Shown: in pieces, positions 33,071-41,259 of the stretch | Layout: each line of letters begins with the position of its first letter | Numbering within the stretch: position 1 is the stretch's first letter | Assembly (NCBI GenBank): GCA_964495595.1 | Contig: CAZBWH010000004.1 | Span: 1 to 62,435, forward strand | DNA: 62,435 nt | Origin: CALMFQ01 sp964495595 | Lineage (GTDB): Bacteria > Pseudomonadota > Gammaproteobacteria > Burkholderiales > SCOH01 | Direction of reading: 5' to 3' | Notes under the pieces: generated by a model | Databases searched by the model: none | Seen by the model: the letters and a program-made list of their open reading frames with translations, nothing else | What the model was told of the DNA's origin: nothing | Made by a program: the position numbers and the translations under genes

Positions 33071-33087
33071 TCAACTACTATAGTTGA
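33071..33087. promoter_or_regulatory. Inverted repeat in divergent promoter region, possible operator
   Basis: TCAACTA-CTA-TAGTTGA is a perfect 7-bp inverted repeat in an AT-rich stretch. It lies between the divergent lipoprotein and NlpC/P60 genes, 30 bases before the NlpC start. The size and position suit a dimeric repressor site. No regulator can be named. Confidence 0.45.
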
Positions 33088-33116
33088 AGTAACTTAATCA
33101 ATTTTTTCTGGTTGAT

Positions 33117-33674
33117 ATGATTCTACGATCAAGCCTGCTGGCGCTGACCCTGACCGGGCTGATCGGCTGTGCCGGACAGCCTGTTGCCAACAGCAAACGG
33201 CCCGTCAGCACGATAAGCACTCCGATGGTAACGCCTTCCCGCTCGACTGTGGCAAGTTCGCCATCGGCTGGCGCCTCAATGGCAACACCATTTAATGCGG
33301 ACGCGATGGAAGTGGTGCTGTATGCACTGGGGCTATTGAACATCGATTACCGCTTTGGCGGCAGCAATCCAGAACAGGGGCTGGATTGCAGTGGAATGGT
33401 CAGCTACATCTTCCGACAGGCTGCGGGCATTGAATTGCCACACAATGCTGCGCGCATGGCACAACTGGGACGATCGATCGACCGCACCCAACTGGAGCCG
33501 GGTGATCTGGTGTTTTTCAACACCCGTAACAAGCCTTTTTCGCATGTCGGCATTTATATTGGCGAAGAAAAGTTTGTCCACGCCCCTGCTACCAATGGGC
33601 AGATCAAGGTCAGCAGCCTGAAAAACCGTTATTTTGCCAGCCGCTACGAAGGTGGAAGAAGGTATTTGAACTGA
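33117..33674 (+). CDS. NlpC/P60-family lipoprotein endopeptidase
   Basis: This 185-residue lipoprotein (lipobox LIGC, Cys at about 18) has a Ser/Thr/Pro-rich linker. Its NlpC/P60 cysteine peptidase domain contains YRFGGSNPEQGLDCSGMVSYI (catalytic Cys), FSHVGIYIGEEKFVHAP (catalytic His and third residue) and ELPHNAARMAQLG. It should cut D-Glu to meso-DAP bonds in peptidoglycan stems from the outer-membrane side, like E. coli MepS. It is divergent from the alanine-zipper lipoprotein and completes the envelope cluster. Confidence 0.94.
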   Translation: MILRSSLLALTLTGLIGCAGQPVANSKRPVSTISTPMVTPSRSTVASSPSAGASMATPFNADAMEVVLYALGLLNIDYRFGGSNPEQGLDCSGMVSYIFRQAAGIELPHNAARMAQLGRSIDRTQLEPGDLVFFNTRNKPFSHVGIYIGEEKFVHAPATNGQIKVSSLKNRYFASRYEGGRRYLN

Positions 33675-33696
33675 AGCCGCTCGGGCACTGCCCCGC

Positions 33697-33710
33697 TTGA
33701 CATGGATCAA
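33697..33710 (+). promoter_or_regulatory. FNR-type binding site
   Basis: TTGAC-ATGG-ATCAA matches the FNR/ANR consensus TTGAT-N4-ATCAA with one substitution that is frequent in real sites. Its centre (33703.5) is 41 bases before the predicted RNA start at about 33744-33746, the classical activating position. A GATGAT -10-like box lies at 33733-33738. Confidence 0.7.
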
Positions 33711-33743
33711 ACGCAATAATGCGGTTTGATGAGATGATGATCC

Positions 33744-33818
33744 GCAGAAGGTTATGCCTTCTGCTTGTGTATCTCCAGTGGTTAGATTGCGAGGGGCTTG
33801 TATGGCCCCTTCTTTTTT
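33744..33818 (+). ncRNA. Candidate FNR-activated small RNA
   Basis: The stretch begins at the predicted start with a perfect hairpin GCAGAAGG-TTATG-CCTTCTGC (33744-33764). It continues with ~26 unpaired bases containing the anti-Shine-Dalgarno-like UAUCUCC. It ends in an intrinsic terminator (GAGGGGC/GCCCCTTC, 33791-33812) with a T-run to 33818. The ~75-base size, FNR site at -41.5, lack of an open frame and 5' hairpin plus terminator all fit an Hfq-type regulatory RNA, like E. coli FnrS or Neisseria AniS in concept. The terminator may also serve the upstream NlpC gene. No sequence homology to a named RNA is claimed. Confidence 0.6.
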
Positions 33819-34005
33819 GGCTCATGCTGATTCAGCTGACACGGGGGCTTCACTGCCACCCTCGCCGGGTTGATCGCCGACAATCTGCCTTGCCCTACTC
33901 TGTGCATTTTCTTGTAAATCGGGCTGACATGGCTAAGATGGGCATATTGAGCACTTCCTGCGCTCCCGCCCCAAGCGGCCTTCGGTAACCCAGGTGACAT
34001 CAGCC

Positions 34006-35298
34006 ATGCCCAACGAACTCTCATTTGCCCAGATCAATCCCGATCAGGCGCCAATATTGCTCAATCGCGAAGCGGTGCTCAACCGTGCAATGAAGACGGT
34101 TGGCTATGAATTCAGCCTGCCCCAGTCGATGTTGTCCGATACCTCCCGAGCGGGCAATGGCCACACCGGTGACCACCTGCTGCTGAAAGAACTGGAGCAG
34201 GCGGGCATGGAGCGCATGCTTGGCTTGTGTTCGGCCTATTTGCCGATGCATTCGCTGGACAGCCTGGGCCTGGCGTTGCTTCAGCAGCAGTTGCCGGCCG
34301 GCCTGGTGGTCGAACTGGACATTGCCAGTTGCCGTCAAAGCCATGACACCTTTGCCGAACAGACGGAAAGCCTGCGCGATCGCGGCATCCGCTTTGCCAT
34401 TTCCTTTGATGGTCACCTGGAGCCAGGCGATGTCGATATTTATCAACATGCAGACTGGATCAGTGTCGATCTGACCTTGCCGGCCGAGATTTCGTTGTCA
34501 CCCAAGGTTAACCAGATCCTGCAGGTTTGCCCCAAGCTTCAGCCATTCGTCAAGAATGTCGTGCTGCAGGAAGAGTTCACGGCCTTGATGAACAAGTCGC
34601 CATTCAGCCGGCCGGTGCAGCTGTTTCATGGCCCGTTTGTCGTTTCGCGCAGCAGCACCAGCGAAGACCGGCCACTGCAAGGCGACCGCCTGCGGATCAT
34701 GGAACTATTGAACAAGCTGAAGCAGGAAGAAGACAATTCACGGCTGGCCGATGCGCTGCGCCGTGATCCGATCGTACTGTTCAAGCTGCTGCGCTACGCC
34801 AACAGCCCGGTAACCGGCCTGCGCACCAAGGCCGAAACCGCCGAGCAGGCACTGATGGTGATCGGCCGGGACAAGCTGTATAGCTGGCTCACCGTGCTGC
34901 TGTATGTGGCTGGAGAGAGCGACGGGCTGGAATACGCGCTGCTGAACGATTCGCTGGTACGCGGCCGGCTGCTGGAGCTGCTTGGCGCGCAGAAGCTGGG
35001 CAAGGCGCACGCCAATGCCTTGTTTCTGACGGGCATGTTTTCTTTGCTGGATGTACTGTTTCACAAGCCGTTGCCCAAGATTCTCAGCCTGCTGACCCTG
35101 CCGGACGAAATCAGGCAGGCGCTACTGGATGCGACCGGGCCCTATTACCCGCTGCTGCAGATCGCCTACGCCTGCGAAAGCGGCACGCCGCAAGAGCTGG
35201 AAAACATTGCCCGTGACCAGGGGCTGGCGGTGAACGACATCAATGTCAACCACGTCGAAGCGCTGGTGTGGGCGCAGCAGGTGGAACAGGCAGGCTAA
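34006..35298 (+). CDS. Degenerate EAL plus HDOD domain protein
   Basis: This 430-residue cytoplasmic protein has an N-terminal EAL-like barrel (about 1-200, with LVVELDIASCRQSHDTFAEQ) that lacks the EAL motif and metal-binding residues. A C-terminal HDOD domain follows (about 215-400, LNKLKQEEDNSRLADALRRD, VLFKLLRYANSPVTG, LFLTGMFSLLDVLF). The architecture matches YuxH-type proteins, which are c-di-GMP signalling adaptors without phosphodiesterase activity. The start at 34006 follows AGGTGA by 9 bases. The stop TAA overlaps the next ATG by one base. Confidence 0.88.
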   Translation: MPNELSFAQINPDQAPILLNREAVLNRAMKTVGYEFSLPQSMLSDTSRAGNGHTGDHLLLKELEQAGMERMLGLCSAYLPMHSLDSLGLALLQQQLPAGLVVELDIASCRQSHDTFAEQTESLRDRGIRFAISFDGHLEPGDVDIYQHADWISVDLTLPAEISLSPKVNQILQVCPKLQPFVKNVVLQEEFTALMNKSPFSRPVQLFHGPFVVSRSSTSEDRPLQGDRLRIMELLNKLKQEEDNSRLADALRRDPIVLFKLLRYANSPVTGLRTKAETAEQALMVIGRDKLYSWLTVLLYVAGESDGLEYALLNDSLVRGRLLELLGAQKLGKAHANALFLTGMFSLLDVLFHKPLPKILSLLTLPDEIRQALLDATGPYYPLLQIAYACESGTPQELENIARDQGLAVNDINVNHVEALVWAQQVEQAG

Positions 35299-35492
35299 TG
35301 GCCAGCCTGCTTGACGGAGGCCCCCCCCCTCCCCCTGCCCCCCCCGAACCGCCGGCAGACGGAGAATGCTGTCAGAGTGGTTGCGATCCGTGCATCCTCG
35401 ATCTGTATCAGACCGAACTGGCCGCTTGGCGTATCCGCATGCAGGCCTGGCAGCAGCAATACGGCGAGCAGGCCGGCGACTCACCGGCCTGA
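35298..35492 (+). CDS. Small oxidoreductase-like domain protein with poly-C tracts
   Basis: This 64-residue protein starts with a polyproline stretch (PPPPPAPPEPP). It then carries the Cys signature CCQSGCDPCILDLYQTEL and a short helix. This is the Oxidoreductase-like domain (PF09791 type), of unknown role, found in small proteins and at the ends of larger ones. The Pro codons are made of C9, C5 and C8 runs (35321-35345). It is coupled to the HDOD gene by TAATG. Confidence 0.82.
   Translation: MASLLDGGPPPPPAPPEPPADGECCQSGCDPCILDLYQTELAAWRIRMQAWQQQYGEQAGDSPA
35321..35345 (+). repeat. Interrupted poly-C tracts near a gene start
   Basis: C9 (35321-35329), T, C5 (35331-35335), TG and C8 (35338-35345) lie within codons 8-16 of the small cysteine-rich gene. 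Slippage in either long run would shift the frame before the Cys motif. Confidence 0.9.
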
Positions 35493-35614
35493 GTCTTGCC
35501 GCCTGTCTGTATTGAGGCGGGTTGACTGTACCAGTGATTAATCTGCCTCGTTCCGCCCGTTTTCCCTTAGAATCGGCGCCTTTTTTTGATTGTTCCGCTG
35601 GAGAATTCCCCGCA

Positions 35615-36529
35615 ATGTGGTTTCGTAATCTGTTCGTGTTCCGCCTCGTCCAACCGTTTGCACTGGATGCCGACGCCCTGTCAGAAAAGTTGCAAGCTGC
35701 TCCGTTTCAGCCCTGCGGCAAGATGGAGCGGCAGAGCATCGGCTTTGCCCAGCCTGCCCGCCACGCCACCGCACCGCTGGTTCATGCCGTGGCTGGCAAT
35801 CTGCTGCTGACGCTGTGCGCCGAAGACAAGATTCTGCCGTCGGCGGTAGTGCGTGATTTCGTTGATGCCAAGGTGCAGGAAATCGAAGAGCAGCAGGGCC
35901 GCAAGGTGGGCAAGAAGGAGCGCAAGGAGCTGACCGAAACGGTCACCGATGAGTTGTTGCCCCGCGCATTCACCCGCCGCCGCAAGACAACCGGGATGAT
36001 CTGTCCGCAGCAAGGCTGGCTGATCGTCGACTCGGCCTCGGCCAAGCGGGCCGAAGAGCTGCTGGAGTGGTTGCGCAAGACCTGTGACAGCATCGCCGTG
36101 CGCCCGCTGGCAACGCAGCTGAGCCCGGTGGCGGCAATGACCGACTGGCTAACTGGCGGCGAGGCGCCGGGCAACTTCGGCATGGAAACCGAGGTCGAGC
36201 TCAAGTTGCCGGAAGAAGACGGGGCCGTAGTGCGCTGCCTGCGCCAGGACGTGCACGCCGATGAAGTCCGCAACCATCTGGCCAGCGGCAAACGGGTGAC
36301 GCGACTGGCGCTGACATGGGCCGACCGGCTGAGCTTTGTGCTGACCGAGGAATTGCTGATTCGCCGGCTGACCTACCTCGACCTGCTGCAGGACGAGGCA
36401 AAAAATGCCGGCGCAGTCGATGCCGACGAGCAGTTTGACGCCAATCTGACCATCATGGCGGGCGAGCTGGCCAAATTCCTTCCGGAACTGATCAACGCTC
36501 TGGGTGGTGAGCAGGCCGCAAAGAACTGA
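35615..36529 (+). CDS. rdgC: Recombination-associated protein RdgC
   Basis: This 304-residue DNA-binding protein forms ring-shaped dimers on duplex DNA and limits RecA. The start MWFRNLFVFRLVQPF is characteristic of the family. The GRKVGKKERKELTETVTDEL helix and FTRRRKTTGMICPQQGWLIVD follow. Length is typical. In Neisseria RdgC is needed for pilin antigenic variation; here its partner processes are not visible. The ATG at 35615 has GGAGA upstream. Confidence 0.96.
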   Translation: MWFRNLFVFRLVQPFALDADALSEKLQAAPFQPCGKMERQSIGFAQPARHATAPLVHAVAGNLLLTLCAEDKILPSAVVRDFVDAKVQEIEEQQGRKVGKKERKELTETVTDELLPRAFTRRRKTTGMICPQQGWLIVDSASAKRAEELLEWLRKTCDSIAVRPLATQLSPVAAMTDWLTGGEAPGNFGMETEVELKLPEEDGAVVRCLRQDVHADEVRNHLASGKRVTRLALTWADRLSFVLTEELLIRRLTYLDLLQDEAKNAGAVDADEQFDANLTIMAGELAKFLPELINALGGEQAAKN

Positions 36530-36560
36530 ACCCCACCGGCCTGCAGACCGCATCCAGACT

Positions 36561-36584
36561 GGCTTGCAGGCCGGCCTGCAAGCC
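36561..36584. repeat. Perfect 24-bp palindrome between rdgC and mfd
   Basis: GGCTTGCAGGCC is followed directly by its reverse complement, with no spacer. Related GCAGGCC/GGCCTGC pieces occur at both sides (36538-36545 and 36600-36608). It has no T-run. It could extrude as a cruciform, bind a dimeric protein or act as an rdgC mRNA end. Confidence 0.85.
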
Positions 36585-36683
36585 GCGCCCCTATTGGCGC
36601 GCAGGCCGGGCTGTGGTGGCATTCCGCCCACCGCACGCATCGCCTGCTAAAATGCGCGCTTTCGTTTCTTCCCCTGCCCCGCC

Positions 36684-39600
36684 GTGTTGACATTCGATCT
36701 GCCGCCTGCCGGCCAATTCCGTACCGCTCCGCCTTTGCTGGCTTCGTCCGATGCCTGGTGGCTCAATGGTTTGGCCACGCAGGCCGCGCCGTTATTGGTG
36801 TTGACCGAAACCGCGCAGCACGCGCAGCGCTTGCGTGAAGAAATTACCTATTTTGCGCCGGGCAAACGGGTGCTGTTGCTCCCGGATTGGGAGACGCTGC
36901 CTTACGATCATTTTTCGCCGCATCAGGACCTGGTTTCCGAGCGGCTGGCGACCTTGTGGCAGGTGAAAAACCGCGAGTTCGACATCCTGCTGGTGCCGGC
37001 GGCGACGGCGATGTTGCGGCTGCCGCCGGTGGAGTATCTGGCGGCGTATACCTTTTTCCTCAAGGCCAAGACCAAAATCGACCTCGACCAGCTGCGCGGG
37101 CAGATGACGCTGGCGGGCTACGAACACGTGACACAGGTGTATTCGGCCGGTGAATACAGCGTGCGCGGCGGCCTGATCGACCTGTTCCCGATGGGCAGCA
37201 CGCTGCCTTACCGCATCGATCTGTTCGACGACGAAATCGAGACCATCCGCACTTTTGACGTCGACACCCAGCGCAGCATTTACCCGGTGCCGGAAATCCG
37301 CCTGCTGCCAGCGCGTGAATTTCCGCTCGACGATGCCGGGCGCACCCGCTTCCGCCAGAATTTCCGCGAACGTTTCGAGGGCGATCCGTCCAAGTCGCAG
37401 CTGTATAAAGACATCAGCAACGGCCTGGCGCCGGCCGGCATCGAGTATTACCTGCCGCTGTTCTTCGAAGGCACGGCCACGCTGTTCGATTATCTGCCGG
37501 AGAACACGCTGCTGGTGCAGCACCACAATCTGCAGCAGGCGATCGAGCGTTTCTGGCAAGACACCCTGTCGCGCCACAAGCTGCAGGCGGGCGACCGCAG
37601 CCGGCCGGTGCTCGATCCGCAGGAAATCTACCTGCTGCCGGACCAGTTCTTTAGCCTGCAGAAGCCGCTGCGCCGCGTGCCGATTTCCGCCACACCGGAA
37701 GGCGACGGCCCGGCCCTGCCCTTGCCACCGCTGCAGGTGGAACGCCGCGCCGACAACCCGCTGGAGCGGCTGGCGCATTTTGTCGCCAATCAGAGTGGCC
37801 GTACTCTGCTACTGGCTGAATCGCTGGGCCGGCGCGAAACCATGGCCGGCTTCCTCGCCGAATACGGGCTGAAACCGGCGCTGCTGGAAAGCTGGGCTGA
37901 ATTTGAAGCCAGCAAAGAGCCGTTCTGCCTCGGCGTAGGGCCGCTGTATTCGGGCTTTTATCTGGCCGAAGCGCAAATTGCCATCGTCAGCGAAAGCGAG
38001 CTGTACCAACACGTCAGCCGCAGCCGCGACAGCCGCCAGAGCAAAAAAGTCAGCGCCGACAGCATGTTGCGCGACCTGTCGGAAGTTAAAATCGGCGATG
38101 CGGTGGTACACGAACAACACGGCATCGGCCGCTATATGGGCCTGGTCAACCTCGATCTGGGTGATGGCAGCACCGAATTCCTGCTGCTGGAATACGCCGG
38201 TAACGACAAGCTGTACGTGCCGGTATCGCAGTTGCACCTGATTTCGCGCTATACCGGCGCGGCGCAGGACGACGCACCGCTGCACAAGCTCGGTAGCGGC
38301 CACTGGGACAAGGCCAAGCGCAAAGCCGCGGAGCAGATTCGCGACACCGCCGCCGAATTGCTCAATCTCTACGCCCAGCGTGCGGCACGGCTTGGGCATC
38401 AGTTCCAGTTGAATCAGCACGACTACGAAGCGTTTGCCGCCAGCTTTGGTTTTGAAGAAACCCGCGACCAGCAGGCGGCGATTCAGGCGGTGATCGAAGA
38501 CATGACCTCGGGCCGGCCGATGGATCGGCTGGTGTGTGGCGATGTCGGCTTCGGCAAAACCGAAGTCGCGCTGCGCGCCGCATTCGTGGCGGCAATGGCC
38601 GGCAGGCAGGTGGCAGTGCTGGTGCCGACCACGCTGCTGGCGGAACAGCATTACCAGAACTTCCGCGACCGCTTTGCCGACTGGCCGGTGCGGATTGCCG
38701 AGCTGTCGCGTTTCCGCTCCACCAAAGAGGTGAACGAAGCGCTGAAAGGCCTGGCCAGCGGCGGTATCGATATCGTCATCGGCACGCACAAGCTGGCGCA
38801 GCCGGATGTGAAATTCAACAACCTCGGGCTGGTGATCATCGACGAGGAACACCGCTTTGGCGTGCGCCAGAAAGAACGGCTGAAAGCGCTGCGCGCCGAA
38901 GTGGACGTGCTGACGCTGACCGCAACGCCGATCCCGCGCACCTTGTCGCTGGCGCTGGAAGGCCTGCGCGAGTTTTCGGTGATTGCCACTGCGCCGCAGA
39001 AGCGGCTGGCGATCAAGACCTTTGTATCGCGCATCGACGACGGCATTGTGCGCGAAGCGGCGCTGCGCGAGCTGAAGCGCGGCGGCCAAGTGTTTTACCT
39101 CTACAACGAGGTGGAAACCATCGGTAATATCCGCGAGCGGCTGGAAAAACTGCTGCCGGAAGCGCGTATCGCTGTCGCCCACGGCCAGATGCCGGAACGC
39201 GAACTGGAAGCGGTGATGCGTGATTTTCACCAGCAGCGCTTCAGCCTGCTGCTGTGCACCACCATTGTCGAAACCGGCATCGACGTGCCAACCGCCAACA
39301 CCATCATCATCCATCGCGCCGACCGCTTTGGCCTGGCGCAGTTGCACCAGTTGCGCGGCCGTGTTGGCCGCTCGCACCACCAGGCTTATGCCTACCTGCT
39401 GACGCCGGAAGAAGCGGCAATGACGCCAGCTGCCAAAAAGCGGCTGGAAGCGATCCAGATGATGGAAGAACTCGGCAGCGGCTTCTATCTGGCGATGCAC
39501 GATCTGGAAATTCGCGGCGCCGGCGAGGTGTTGGGCGAATCGCAATCCGGCGAAATGCAGGAAATCGGCTTCAGCCTGTATAGCGAAATGCTCAACAATG

Positions 39601-40085
39601 CGGTGAAAGCGCTGCAACGCGGCGAAGAGCCGGATCTGACGCAGCCACTGGGGGTGACCACTGAAATCAACCTGCATTCACCGGCCCTGTTGCCGAACGA
39701 CTATTGCCCGGACGTGCATGAACGGCTGGTGATCTACAAGCGCCTGGCCAACTGCGATAGCGGCGAGGAATTGGACGATTTGCAGCAGGAACTGATCGAC
39801 CGCTTCGGTCTGCTACCGGACCCGGCAAAAACCCTGCTGGAAACCCACCGCCTGCGGTTGGTGAGCAAACTGCTGGGGATGCAGAAAATCGACGCCACCG
39901 AAACCGGGCTGATCGTGCAGTTTGTACCGAATCCACCGATTGATCCGATGAAAATCATCAAGCTGATCCAGACCAAGCGCCAGTTCAAGCTGGCCGGGCC
40001 GGATCGGTTGAAATACGAAAACAAGCTGGATGCGGTGAAAGACCGAATCGGCGCGATCAAGGAATTGGTGCGCGAACTCAGCTGA
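36684..40085 (+). CDS. mfd: Transcription-repair coupling factor Mfd
   Basis: This 1133-residue motor removes stalled RNA polymerase and recruits UvrA. The N-terminal UvrB-like domains contain ILLVPAATAMLRLPPVEYLA and YSVRGGLIDLFPMG. The RNA-polymerase-interacting CarD-like domain starts IGDAVVHEQHGIGRYMGLV. The SF2 translocase carries Walker A CGDVGFGKTEVALRA, DEEHRFGV and GRVGRSHHQAYAYLL. The C-terminal TRCF domain is present. The start is a GTG (GTG TTG ACA) without a clear ribosome site. Confidence 0.97.
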   Translation: MLTFDLPPAGQFRTAPPLLASSDAWWLNGLATQAAPLLVLTETAQHAQRLREEITYFAPGKRVLLLPDWETLPYDHFSPHQDLVSERLATLWQVKNREFDILLVPAATAMLRLPPVEYLAAYTFFLKAKTKIDLDQLRGQMTLAGYEHVTQVYSAGEYSVRGGLIDLFPMGSTLPYRIDLFDDEIETIRTFDVDTQRSIYPVPEIRLLPAREFPLDDAGRTRFRQNFRERFEGDPSKSQLYKDISNGLAPAGIEYYLPLFFEGTATLFDYLPENTLLVQHHNLQQAIERFWQDTLSRHKLQAGDRSRPVLDPQEIYLLPDQFFSLQKPLRRVPISATPEGDGPALPLPPLQVERRADNPLERLAHFVANQSGRTLLLAESLGRRETMAGFLAEYGLKPALLESWAEFEASKEPFCLGVGPLYSGFYLAEAQIAIVSESELYQHVSRSRDSRQSKKVSADSMLRDLSEVKIGDAVVHEQHGIGRYMGLVNLDLGDGSTEFLLLEYAGNDKLYVPVSQLHLISRYTGAAQDDAPLHKLGSGHWDKAKRKAAEQIRDTAAELLNLYAQRAARLGHQFQLNQHDYEAFAASFGFEETRDQQAAIQAVIEDMTSGRPMDRLVCGDVGFGKTEVALRAAFVAAMAGRQVAVLVPTTLLAEQHYQNFRDRFADWPVRIAELSRFRSTKEVNEALKGLASGGIDIVIGTHKLAQPDVKFNNLGLVIIDEEHRFGVRQKERLKALRAEVDVLTLTATPIPRTLSLALEGLREFSVIATAPQKRLAIKTFVSRIDDGIVREAALRELKRGGQVFYLYNEVETIGNIRERLEKLLPEARIAVAHGQMPERELEAVMRDFHQQRFSLLLCTTIVETGIDVPTANTIIIHRADRFGLAQLHQLRGRVGRSHHQAYAYLLTPEEAAMTPAAKKRLEAIQMMEELGSGFYLAMHDLEIRGAGEVLGESQSGEMQEIGFSLYSEMLNNAVKALQRGEEPDLTQPLGVTTEINLHSPALLPNDYCPDVHERLVIYKRLANCDSGEELDDLQQELIDRFGLLPDPAKTLLETHRLRLVSKLLGMQKIDATETGLIVQFVPNPPIDPMKIIKLIQTKRQFKLAGPDRLKYENKLDAVKDRIGAIKELVRELS

Positions 40086-40102
40086 CCATGACATCTACAC
40101 CT

Positions 40103-40376
40103 TGAACCACAGAGGGCGCAGAGAGCACAAAGACTCCACAGAGAACACTAGCAGCCTGTCGGACTTGAGACTGATCTGCTACGCCAGTGGGATAAACAGC
40201 CCGTTTTTACCCGTTTTCTCGTTGCATAGACCTACTATGCGCCTCGAAAACTGGCCAAACCGGTCTGGTTTTCCCACTCGGATCGCGACGATCGCTCAAG
40301 CCCGACAGGCTGCTAGAAACAATATTTAAGGCTTTCTCCGTGTTCACTCTGCGTTCTCCGTGTGCTCTGTGGTTCA
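40103..40376. repeat. Outer inverted-repeat element (ACCACAGAG type), split
   Basis: The ends carry TGAACCACAGAG in inverted orientation (starting near 40103 and ending near 40376). They are followed inward by degenerate GAGAACGCAGAG-like repeats on both sides. Such ACCACAGAG repeats are scattered in many proteobacterial genomes. The centre is occupied by a second element (40148-40316). Confidence 0.7.
40148..40316. mobile_element. 169-bp MITE-like element with 22-bp terminal inverted repeats
   Basis: The ends (40148-40169 and 40295-40316) are inverted repeats of 22 bases with one mismatch, beginning CTAGCAGCCTGTCGG. The interior has no gene. Size and structure suit a non-autonomous miniature inverted-repeat element mobilised by a transposase elsewhere. 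It sits inside another inverted repeat, implying insertion into that older element. I cannot name the parental insertion sequence. Confidence 0.75.
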
Positions 40377-40406
40377 GGATTTCTCTCCAAACAAAACACA
40401 AGACTT

Positions 40407-41252
40407 ATGAAACTCGTTATCCAGTCCCATACCCTCAGCCAGCAACAGGTTCAGCATATTGCCCAATTGGCCGGCACCGATCGCATCGAAGCGATTGAAT
40501 CCAGCCCTTATCCGGCATTCCGCCTGCTGGATGCAGACCTCAGCGCACGCGACTTAATTGGCGCATATTGCGATCAGCACGATATCGACTACGCCTATAT
40601 CGACCCGGCGAAAAAGCTGTCCGACTTCGGCCTGGTGGTGATGGACATGGATTCGACGCTGATCAATATCGAATGTATCGACGAAATCGCCGATATGCAG
40701 GGCATCAAGCATAAAGTTGCGGAAATCACCGAACGTTCGATGCGCGGCGAGCTGGATTTCGCCCAGAGCCTGCGCGAGCGCGTGGCATTGCTGGCAGGGC
40801 TGGACCAATCGGCACTTGGCCGGGTTTACGAAGAACGGCTGCGACTCAATCCCGGCGCCGAGCGCATGCTGCAGGCTGCACATGCAGCCGGGTTGAAAAG
40901 CCTGCTGGTGTCGGGCGGTTTCACTTTCTTCACCGAACGGCTGCAGACCCGCCTGAATCTGACCCAGGCACACGCCAACGTGCTGGAAATCGTCGACGGC
41001 AAACTCACCGGCAAAGTCGCCAGCGAGATTCTCGATGCACAGGCGAAAAAGGACTGGTTGATCAAGCTGCGCACCGAACTCGGCCTGCGCCCGGATCAGG
41101 TGATCGCGCTCGGTGACGGCGCCAACGATCTGAAAATGCTCGTCGAGGCGGGTGTCGGCATCGCCTACCACGCCAAACCGATCGTGCGCCAGCAGGCCGG
41201 TTACGCCTTGACCCACGTCGGCCTCGACGGCCTGCTCAACTGGTTCGCCTGA
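40407..41252 (+). CDS. serB: Phosphoserine phosphatase SerB
   Basis: This 281-residue HAD hydrolase performs the last step of serine synthesis. The nucleophile motif is GLVVMDMDSTLINIECID (about residues 77-94), motif II is SLLVSGGFTFF, and motif IV is VIALGDGANDLKML. The ~75-residue N-terminal part is an ACT-like regulatory domain. The ATG at 40407 is chosen; an upstream in-frame start would read through the repeat element. Confidence 0.96.
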   Translation: MKLVIQSHTLSQQQVQHIAQLAGTDRIEAIESSPYPAFRLLDADLSARDLIGAYCDQHDIDYAYIDPAKKLSDFGLVVMDMDSTLINIECIDEIADMQGIKHKVAEITERSMRGELDFAQSLRERVALLAGLDQSALGRVYEERLRLNPGAERMLQAAHAAGLKSLLVSGGFTFFTERLQTRLNLTQAHANVLEIVDGKLTGKVASEILDAQAKKDWLIKLRTELGLRPDQVIALGDGANDLKMLVEAGVGIAYHAKPIVRQQAGYALTHVGLDGLLNWFA

Positions 41253-41259
41253 GACAGCA

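Noticed and set aside
36538..36608. Palindromic cluster after rdgC as an intrinsic terminator
   Set aside because: There is no T-run on either strand after the palindrome, so I list it as a repeat only.
37809..39677. 622-codon open frame antisense to mfd
   Set aside because: The composition is extremely His/Gln/Arg rich and mirrors mfd codons. The mfd motifs on the plus strand are unambiguous.
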